DNA of 64,000 bases, from assembly GCF_033100095.1 (NCBI RefSeq), contig NZ_CP136921.1:3065001-3129000 (forward strand), given 5' to 3'. This stretch comes from Diaphorobacter limosus (GTDB taxonomy: Bacteria > Pseudomonadota > Gammaproteobacteria > Burkholderiales > Burkholderiaceae_C). The notes beneath the pieces were generated by a model, which saw nothing but the letters and a program-made list of their open reading frames with translations, had not been told where the DNA came from and searched no databases. Below are positions 57,039 to 64,000 of the stretch, in pieces; within the stretch, counting starts at the first letter, position 1, and each line of letters opens with the position of its first letter. The position numbers and the translations under genes were made by a program.

Positions 57039-57091
57039 GGGATGGGCGTGCAGAAAGGGCGTGGGGCGCCATTGTGCACTGGTGTCCTGTC

Positions 57092-57189
57092 CCAAAAACA
57101 ATAGCTGTTTGCGCTTGCCAGTATTCAGTTACAGGCTGTTCTTGCCTGAAATCAAGGTCCACCAAGCGGGAGCAGCTATGTTTTTTATC
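57092..57189. repeat. AT-rich dyad repeat between glpK and proC, long-spacer form
   Basis: Left arm AAAACAATAGCTGTTTGCGC then TTG, right arm CAAGCGGGAGCAGCTATGTT then TTTT. They are inverted copies of each other over about 23 bp, separated by ~50 nt. It ends 6 nt from the glpK stop. This copy shows the two arms most clearly and has an unusually long centre. Confidence 0.7.
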
Positions 57190-57195
57190 TCGCCC

Positions 57196-58692
<1,497 letters not shown>

Positions 58693-58700
58693 GGTTGGGC

Positions 58701-58728
58701 GGTGAGTGGTGAGTGGTGAGTGGTGAAT
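58701..58728. repeat. Heptamer tandem repeat upstream of glpK
   Basis: Four consecutive 7-mers, GGTGAGT three times then GGTGAAT, plus strand. In the glpK mRNA they read ATTCACC then ACTCACC three times, ending 8 nt before the ATG, where a ribosome site would normally be. Copy-number change could alter translation. Confidence 0.75.
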
Positions 58729-58754
58729 GTCGCTAAACGCCTGGCGCACCACGC

Positions 58755-59552
58755 TCAACCGTCGGCAATGGTGCATTGCACCTGGGCCTCTTGCAGCAGG
58801 GCGGGGAAGGGCTCGGGCGGCGGCGCGTCGGTGAACAGGCGGTCGATCTGCGCCAGCCGGGCCAGCTGCACCATGGCCGGGCGGTTGAACTTGCTGTGGT
58901 CGGCGGCCAGCCAGACCTCGCGCGCCTGGGCGATGATGGTCTGCGCCACCTTCACCTCGCGCAGGTCGAAGTCGCGCAGCGTGCCGTCGCTCTCTATGCC
59001 GGAGATGCCTATGAGGGCGATGTCCACGCGGAACTGGCGGATGAAGTCCACCGCCGCTTCGCCCACGATGGCGCGGTCGCGCGCACGCACCACGCCGCCG
59101 GCAACGATCACCTCGCAGTCCGGGTTGGCGCACAGAATGGCGGCGACGTTCAGGTTGTTGGTGATCACGCGCAGTCCACGGTGCTGCATCAGGGCGCGCG
59201 CAATGGCCTCGGTGGTGGTGCCTATGTTCAGGATCAGCGAGCAGCCGTTGGGCACCTGCGCCGCCACGGCACGCGCGATGCGTGCCTTGCCCTCGGCATG
59301 CAGGCTCTCGCGCTGGGTATGGGCCAGGTTCTCGACGGTGGAGCCCGGCAGCCGCGCGCCGCCGTGAAAGCGGGTCAGCAAACCCTCCTCGGTCAGGCGC
59401 TGCACGTCGCGACGCACGGTCTGCAGGGTCACGCCCAGGGCCTCGGCCAGCTGCTCCACGCTGGCGCTGTGATGCTGGCGCACATGAGCGAGCAGCTGGA
59501 GTTGGCGGGGGTTGTGGTTCACGGCGGTGGCTCGCGGCGGCAGGGGATTCAC
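58755..59552 (-). CDS. glpR: DeoR-family glycerol-3-phosphate regulon repressor
   Basis: 265 residues: DeoR HTH ~18-70 ([37 protein letters not shown]), then a sugar-phosphate-sensing domain with [13 protein letters not shown] and [20 protein letters not shown]. Glycerol-3-phosphate should release it from DNA. A GTG at 59552 is used here. The GTG ten codons later ([11 protein letters not shown]) fits homologues as well. Divergent from glpD across an operator-like array and upstream of glpK, so it probably controls both. Confidence 0.92.
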   Translation of the reverse strand: MNPLPPRATAVNHNPRQLQLLAHVRQHHSASVEQLAEALGVTLQTVRRDVQRLTEEGLLTRFHGGARLPGSTVENLAHTQRESLHAEGKARIARAVAAQVPNGCSLILNIGTTTEAIARALMQHRGLRVITNNLNVAAILCANPDCEVIVAGGVVRARDRAIVGEAAVDFIRQFRVDIALIGISGIESDGTLRDFDLREVKVAQTIIAQAREVWLAADHSKFNRPAMVQLARLAQIDRLFTDAPPPEPFPALLQEAQVQCTIADG

Positions 59553-59607
59553 AGTGTCACATAAGAAGAAATATAATCAAAAACGAATTTAAACGAAAAT
59601 ATTCGAA
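59548..59607 (+). promoter_or_regulatory. glpD promoter with tandem GlpR-like sites
   Basis: TTCACA (59548-59553), an 18-bp spacer and a perfect TATAAT (59572-59577) make a strong promoter towards glpD. Just downstream are three half-sites at exactly 10-bp steps: AACGAA (59582), AACGAA (59592) and TTCGAA (59602). They overlap the expected start point, as for a repressor. The -35 overlaps the glpR GTG, so autoregulation is likely. Confidence 0.65.
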
Positions 59608-59649
59608 CCATTGCGGCAATGCCTGGGCGCCGCCAACTGAAAGCCGGAT

Positions 59650-61248
59650 ATGAACACTGCAAACCAAGACCAGCCCCTGGGCACTGACCGTGCCCAGCTG
59701 CTGGCGCGCCTGGCCCAGCCCCATACCTACGATCTGGCGGTGGTCGGCGGCGGCGCCACCGGACTGGGCGTGGCGCTGGACGCGGCGGCGCGCGGCTTTT
59801 CGGTGGTGTTGCTGGAGTCGCACGACTTTGCCAAGGGCACCTCGTCGCGCGCCACTAAATTGGTGCACGGCGGCGTGCGCTATCTGGCGCAGGGCAACAT
59901 CGCGCTGGTGCGCGAGGCGCTGCACGAGCGCACCACGCTCTTGCATAACGCGCCGCACCTGGCGCAGCCGCTGGCCTTCGTCATGCCCTCGTACAAGCTG
60001 TGGGAGACGCCGTTCTACGGCGTCGGCCTGAAGATGTATGACGCGCTGGCGGGCCAGGCTGGCCTGGGCTCGACGCAATTCCTCGGGCGCATGGAAACAC
60101 TGCGCTGCCTGCCCACGGCGCGCGCTGACGGGCTCAAGGGCGGCGTCAAGTACTGGGACGGCCAGTTTGACGATGCCCGCCTGGCGCTGGCGCTGGCGCG
60201 CACGGCGGCGCTCAAGGGTGCGTTGCTGGTCAACTATTGCCCGGTGCGCGGCCTGCTGCACGAGGGTGGCAAGCTGGCTGGCCTGGTCTGCGAGGATGCT
60301 GAAAGCGGCCAGCGCTTTGAGCTGCAGGCCCGCGCCGTGGTCAACGCCACCGGCGTCTGGGTGGACGAGTTGCGCCAGCAGGACGGCCAGGCCATGGGCA
60401 AGCCGGTGCGCCCCATGGTCGCGCCCAGCCAGGGCGTGCACATCGTCGTCGATCGCGATTTTCTGCCCTCAGACCACGCGTTGCTGGTGCCCAAGACGGC
60501 AGACGGTCGCGTGCTGTTTGCCGTGCCCTGGCTCGGCAAACTCATCCTGGGGACGACGGACAGCCCGCGCAAGGATCTGGCGCGTGAGCCGTTGGCCTTC
60601 AAGGAAGAGGTGGATTTCATCCTTGGCGAATCGGCCAAGTACCTGCGCCGCGCACCCGGGGCGCAGGACGTGCGCAGCATCTGGGTTGGCCTGCGCCCGC
60701 TCGTCAAGCCGCAGGATGAAGAGGGTGGCAACACCAAGGCCATCAGCCGCGAGCACACGGTGCTGGCGAGCAAGAGCGGCCTGGTCACCGTGACGGGCGG
60801 CAAATGGACCACCTACCGGGCCATGGCCGAGGATGTGTTGCAAAAATGCTTCGACGCGGGACTGCTGCCGGCGCGTGCGGCTGGCGTGACCAACCTGTTG
60901 CGCATGGTGGGCACGCCGGCGCAGCCGCCACACCAGCGCATCTGCGACGCCCAGGGTTTGCATTCCTATGGCAGCGAGGCTGCGGCCGTCAGGCAGCTGC
61001 CCGGTGCGGAACAATGGCTGGCCGAGGGGCTGAGTGAAGCCATGGTGCGCTTTGCTGCGCGTTTTGAGTACGCCCGCACCGTGGAGGATATGTTGGCGCG
61101 GCGCAGCCGCATGCTGTTCCTGGATGCGCGCCTGGCCGCCGAGCTGGCACCACGCGTGGCGGCCATCCTGCAGGAAGAGCTGGGCCGTGATCCACGGCTG
61201 GCGGAGTTCCTGGCCCTGGCGCAGCAGTACCAGCAACTGCCGACCTGA
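59650..61248 (+). CDS. glpD: Aerobic glycerol-3-phosphate dehydrogenase
   Basis: FAD enzyme oxidising glycerol-3-phosphate to dihydroxyacetone phosphate, feeding electrons to quinone. 532 residues: dinucleotide fold YDLAVVGGGATGLGVALDAA (~27-46), TSSRATKLVHGGVRYLAQGN (~76-95), GVHIVVDRDF, WLGKLILGTTDS, and SGLVTVTGGKWTTYRAMAED before the C-terminal helical domain. Separate promoter from glpK. The gene is followed 18 nt later by the promoter of the ribosomal protein operon with no clear terminator between. Confidence 0.97.
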   Translation: MNTANQDQPLGTDRAQLLARLAQPHTYDLAVVGGGATGLGVALDAAARGFSVVLLESHDFAKGTSSRATKLVHGGVRYLAQGNIALVREALHERTTLLHNAPHLAQPLAFVMPSYKLWETPFYGVGLKMYDALAGQAGLGSTQFLGRMETLRCLPTARADGLKGGVKYWDGQFDDARLALALARTAALKGALLVNYCPVRGLLHEGGKLAGLVCEDAESGQRFELQARAVVNATGVWVDELRQQDGQAMGKPVRPMVAPSQGVHIVVDRDFLPSDHALLVPKTADGRVLFAVPWLGKLILGTTDSPRKDLAREPLAFKEEVDFILGESAKYLRRAPGAQDVRSIWVGLRPLVKPQDEEGGNTKAISREHTVLASKSGLVTVTGGKWTTYRAMAEDVLQKCFDAGLLPARAAGVTNLLRMVGTPAQPPHQRICDAQGLHSYGSEAAAVRQLPGAEQWLAEGLSEAMVRFAARFEYARTVEDMLARRSRMLFLDARLAAELAPRVAAILQEELGRDPRLAEFLALAQQYQQLPT

Positions 61249-61266
61249 GCATTTGGCCGCCAGTTG

Positions 61267-61295
61267 TTGACTTTGATTTCCAGCTGGGTCATAAT
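61267..61295 (+). promoter_or_regulatory. Promoter of the spc ribosomal protein operon
   Basis: TTGACT (61267-61272), a 17-bp spacer and CATAAT (61290-61295) are close to sigma-70 consensus. Transcription would start near 61302, giving a leader of ~155 nt before rplN. Nothing recognisable beyond GC-rich segments is seen in the leader. Confidence 0.75.
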
Positions 61296-61456
61296 CCAAA
61301 GCTTCGCGTGAAAAGCGCGAGGTTTCTGCCCAGTGGAAGCGCTGCGAAATGGTTCGCGGCGTGGACGACGGGCCCAAGACTGACTGGCTGCCTGGCGGCC
61401 CTTGAGAAGGACTCTGGGGCTGTCGGGATGTGCTGGTGCAAGTTGGGAATATTGAA

Positions 61457-61825
61457 ATGATCCAAACAGAATCTCGGTTAGACGTTGCCGACAATACCGG
61501 CGCGAAGTCCGTCCTGTGCATCAAGGTGCTGGGTGGTTCCAAGCGTCGCTATGCAAGCGTTGGCGACATCATCAAGGTGAGCGTGAAGGAAGCTGCTCCG
61601 CGTGGTCGCGTCAAAAAAGGCGAGATCTACAGTGCTGTGGTCGTTCGTACGGCCAAGGGCATTCGCCGCGGCGACGGTTCGCTCGTCAAATTCGATGGCA
61701 ACGCGGCAGTGTTGCTGAATGCAAAGCTGGAGCCCATCGGCACCCGCATCTTCGGCCCCGTGACGCGTGAGCTGCGTACCGAGCGTTTCATGAAGATCGT
61801 GTCCCTGGCTCCCGAAGTTCTCTGA
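61457..61825 (+). CDS. rplN: Ribosomal protein uL14
   Basis: Large-subunit protein at the 30S interface near bL19 and the sarcin-ricin loop. 122 residues, full length, with the signature [40 protein letters not shown] and [10 protein letters not shown]. It is the first gene of this transcript. rpsQ, rpmC and the S10-operon genes that usually precede it are not upstream; glpD is. Confidence 0.98.
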   Translation: MIQTESRLDVADNTGAKSVLCIKVLGGSKRRYASVGDIIKVSVKEAAPRGRVKKGEIYSAVVVRTAKGIRRGDGSLVKFDGNAAVLLNAKLEPIGTRIFGPVTRELRTERFMKIVSLAPEVL

Positions 61826-61835
61826 AGGACGCACC

Positions 61836-62156
61836 ATGAACAAGATCCGCAAGGGCGACGAGGTCATCGTGCTCGCCGGCCGCGACAAGGGCAAGCGTGG
61901 CACGGTCACGCTGCGCAAGGATGACTCCCATCTGGTCATCGAAGGCATCAACCTGGTCAAAAAGCATGTCAAGCCGAACCCCATGAAGGGTACCAACGGC
62001 GGCATCGTGGAAAAGGCCATGCCGATTCATCAGTCCAACGTGGCCATCTTCAATGCCGCTACCGGCAAGGCTGATCGCGTGGGCATCAAGGTGCAGGCCG
62101 ACGGTACGCGTGTGCGCGTGTTCAAGTCCAGCGGCGCCGAAATCAAGGCCGCCTAA
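61836..62156 (+). CDS. rplX: Ribosomal protein uL24
   Basis: Early assembly protein of the large subunit. 106 residues with the KOW motif at the start ([20 protein letters not shown]) and [14 protein letters not shown] following. It starts 10 nt after rplN and ends 10 nt before rplE. Confidence 0.98.
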   Translation: MNKIRKGDEVIVLAGRDKGKRGTVTLRKDDSHLVIEGINLVKKHVKPNPMKGTNGGIVEKAMPIHQSNVAIFNAATGKADRVGIKVQADGTRVRVFKSSGAEIKAA

Positions 62157-62166
62157 GGAGTAGCAC

Positions 62167-62706
62167 ATGGCACGACTGCAAAAAATCTATCGCGAAAAGA
62201 TCGCGGCCGAACTCAAGGAAAAGTTTGGCTACAAGTCGATCATGGAAGTTCCGCGCCTGACCAAGATCACCCTGAATATGGGCGTGAGCGAGGCTGTGGC
62301 CGACAAGAAGATCATGGACAACGCCGTTGCCGATCTGACCAAGATCGCCGGCCAGAAGCCCGTGGTGACCAAGGCCAAGAAGGCCATCGCCGGTTTCAAG
62401 ATCCGCGAAGGCCAGGCCATCGGCTGCATGGTGACCCTGCGTGGCGCGCAGATGTATGAGTTCCTGGATCGTTTCGTGACCGTGGCCCTGCCGCGTGTGC
62501 GTGACTTCCGTGGTATCTCCGGCCGCGCCTTCGATGGCCGTGGCAACTACAACATCGGCGTCAAAGAGCAGATCATTTTCCCTGAGATCGAGTACGACAA
62601 GGTGGATGCCTTGCGTGGCCTCAACATCAGCATCACCACGACGGCCAAGACCGACGCAGAAGCCAAGGCGCTTCTGACCGGCTTCCGTTTCCCGTTCAAG
62701 AACTAA
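62167..62706 (+). CDS. rplE: Ribosomal protein uL5
   Basis: Binds 5S rRNA in the central protuberance and contacts P-site tRNA. 179 residues with [24 protein letters not shown]-type [20 protein letters not shown], and [26 protein letters not shown] precedes the ATG. Confidence 0.98.
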   Translation: MARLQKIYREKIAAELKEKFGYKSIMEVPRLTKITLNMGVSEAVADKKIMDNAVADLTKIAGQKPVVTKAKKAIAGFKIREGQAIGCMVTLRGAQMYEFLDRFVTVALPRVRDFRGISGRAFDGRGNYNIGVKEQIIFPEIEYDKVDALRGLNISITTTAKTDAEAKALLTGFRFPFKN

Positions 62707-62715
62707 AGGCAGCGT

Positions 62716-63021
62716 ATGGCTAAAGTAGCTTTGATCCAGCGCGAACTCAAGCGCGAAAAACTGGCCGCCAAGTACGCCGCCAAGTACGCGGAACTGAAGG
62801 CGATTGCCGGCGATGCCAAGCGCAGCGACGAAGAGCGCGACGCTGCACGCCTGGGGCTGCAGAAGTTGCCCCGCAACGCCAACCCCACGCGTCAACGCAA
62901 CCGCTGCGAAATCACCGGTCGTCCCCGTGGCACCTTCCGTCAATTCGGTCTGGGCCGCGCCAAGATCCGTGAACTGGCATTCGCCGGTGACATCCCCGGT
63001 GTCACCAAGGCCAGCTGGTAA
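62716..63021 (+). CDS. rpsN: Ribosomal protein uS14, long zinc-free form
   Basis: Small-subunit head protein. 101 residues, the long C-minus form: the C-terminal half reads [20 protein letters not shown] then [18 protein letters not shown], with no CxxC pairs for zinc. It starts 9 nt after rplE. Confidence 0.98.
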   Translation: MAKVALIQRELKREKLAAKYAAKYAELKAIAGDAKRSDEERDAARLGLQKLPRNANPTRQRNRCEITGRPRGTFRQFGLGRAKIRELAFAGDIPGVTKASW

Positions 63022-63042
63022 GCGAAGCAGGAGAGATACAAC

Positions 63043-63438
63043 ATGAGCATGAGTGATCCCATCGCTGACTTGCTGACCCGCATCCGCAATGCGCAAATGG
63101 TGTCCAAGGCCACCGTTTCGGTGCCTTCTTCCAAGGTGAAGATTGCCATCGCACAGGTGCTGAAGGACGAGGGTTACATCGACGGCTTCGAAGTCAAGAC
63201 CGAAGCCGGCAAGTCCGAGCTGCAAATCGCCCTGAAGTACTACGCCGGTCGCCCCGTGATCGAGCGCATCGAGCGCGTCAGCCGTCCCGGCCTGCGCGTG
63301 TACAAGGGTCGCGATTCCATTCCGCAAGTCATGAACGGCCTGGGTGTGGCGATTGTCACCACGCCCAAGGGTGTGATGACCGATCGCAAGGCGCGCGCTA
63401 CCGGTGTCGGCGGCGAAGTGCTTTGCTACGTCGCTTAA
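63043..63438 (+). CDS. rpsH: Ribosomal protein uS8
   Basis: Small-subunit assembly protein that binds 16S helix 21 and in E. coli represses the spc operon. 131 residues from [20 protein letters not shown]. The C-terminal RNA-binding block is [23 protein letters not shown] precedes the ATG. Confidence 0.98.
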   Translation: MSMSDPIADLLTRIRNAQMVSKATVSVPSSKVKIAIAQVLKDEGYIDGFEVKTEAGKSELQIALKYYAGRPVIERIERVSRPGLRVYKGRDSIPQVMNGLGVAIVTTPKGVMTDRKARATGVGGEVLCYVA

Positions 63439-63465
63439 GCGCGGGCATGAAGGAGAAATACTGAA

Positions 63466-63999
63466 ATGTCTCGCGTAGCAAAATCCCCGGTGACCATCCC
63501 CGCAGGCGTGGATGTGTCCATCAAGGAAGATCAGATCAGTGTCAAGGGTGCAGGCGGCTCGCTGTCGCTGGCACAGAATGCACTGGTGAAGGTCTCTAGC
63601 AATGAAGGCAAGCTGAGCTTCGAGCCCGTCAATGACTCGCGTGAAGCCAATGCCATGAGCGGTACCGTGCGCCAGTTGGTGAACAACATGGTGCTGGGCG
63701 TCAGCAAGGGCTTCGAAAAGAAGCTGACGCTGATCGGCGTGGGCTTCAAGGCGGCAGCCTCCGGCTCCAAGCTGAATCTGAACGTGGGTTTCTCGCACCC
63801 CGTCAACTTTGACATGCCCGCCGGCATCACCGTGGCCACCCCCACGCCGACAGAAATCGTGATCAAGGGTGCGAATCGCCAGGTGGTGGGCCAGCTGGCC
63901 GCCGAGATCCGCGCCGTTCGTCCTCCCGAGCCCTACAAGGGCAAGGGCATCCGTTATGCGGATGAGAAGGTCGTGATCAAAGAGACCAAGAAGAAGTAA
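63466..63999 (+). CDS. rplF: Ribosomal protein uL6
   Basis: Large-subunit protein near the factor-binding site. 177 residues, complete, ending one base before the window edge. Duplicated uL6 fold with VPAGV-like start ([20 protein letters not shown]), [20 protein letters not shown] and the signature [21 protein letters not shown] precedes the ATG. The spc operon evidently continues beyond the window. Confidence 0.98.
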   Translation: MSRVAKSPVTIPAGVDVSIKEDQISVKGAGGSLSLAQNALVKVSSNEGKLSFEPVNDSREANAMSGTVRQLVNNMVLGVSKGFEKKLTLIGVGFKAAASGSKLNLNVGFSHPVNFDMPAGITVATPTPTEIVIKGANRQVVGQLAAEIRAVRPPEPYKGKGIRYADEKVVIKETKKK

Positions 64000-64000
64000 G

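Overview
The window looks like a chromosomal segment of a high-GC betaproteobacterium of the family Comamonadaceae (Acidovorax / Alicycliphilus / Diaphorobacter neighbourhood). The evidence is betaproteobacterial gene order (argS-SPOR-dsbA, lptA-lptB-rpoN, recG-oxyR, thiL-pgpA-cinA, rpe-gph near trpE-G-D-C), strong GC bias at third codon positions, frequent GTG/TTG starts, and a PEP-CTERM protein. The genus is inferred from gene content and style, not from a search. No phage, transposase, integrase, CRISPR array or tRNA gene was seen. Most of the window is core chromosome.

Layout. 1-941: 3' end of a 23S rRNA, 5S rRNA and a strong terminator. 990-2198: three small leftward genes (cysteine-rich CWC protein, 4-OT tautomerase, class II glutamine amidotransferase). 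2302-6538: malate synthase G, a divergent LysR regulator, a DUF2214 membrane protein and a PsiF-repeat protein. 6661-13274: argS, SPOR protein, dsbA, lptA, lptB, rpoN and a thioesterase, all rightward. 13281-17766: PEP-CTERM protein, chemoreceptor, THUMP-type rRNA methyltransferase and an overlapping PIN-domain gene. 17767-18213: a regulated-looking transcript carrying a 25-codon gene. 18214-26540: YecA/SEC-C protein, then a leftward block (apaG, 'Gcr' membrane protein, Kef-type antiporter, YbdK ligase, thiL, LMW phosphatase, pgpA, cinA/pncC). 26580-35249: rpe-gph, a second chemoreceptor, then the trp operon with a leader peptide, a chorismate mutase, a LysE exporter and a 45-residue membrane peptide among the trp genes. 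35252-50079: c-di-GMP genes (two tandem PAS-GGDEF paralogues, a hemerythrin-GGDEF protein, a frameshifted HD-GYP protein) interleaved with ung, ggt, a split patatin and queA. 50174-54875: recG, oxyR, dps, ubiA. 54882-57038: a decayed CotH gene and proC. 57196-61248: the glycerol regulon glpK, glpR, glpD. 61267-63999: promoter and first six genes of the spc ribosomal protein operon.

How the genes work together. LptA/LptB move LPS to the outer membrane. The trp block runs from chorismate to indole-glycerol phosphate with a putative attenuator. OxyR-Dps form an oxidative stress pair next to RecG. GlpR probably controls glpD and glpK from the region around 59548-59607. Four c-di-GMP turnover genes lie within 15 kb, one with a di-iron oxygen/redox sensor domain.

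The most unusual signal is a family of short AT-rich dyads related to AAGCGCAAGCAGCTAT followed by a T-rich end. At least fourteen recognisable copies or half-copies are scattered over the window. They abut stop codons and also lie in frame inside rpoN, the rRNA methyltransferase gene, cinA, thiL, rpe, gph and recG. Other points for a second look are the 17.8-18.1 kb mini-gene, the trp leader, the glpK upstream heptamer repeat, the broken HD-GYP and CotH genes, and the patatin whose catalytic residues are separated by a membrane domain.
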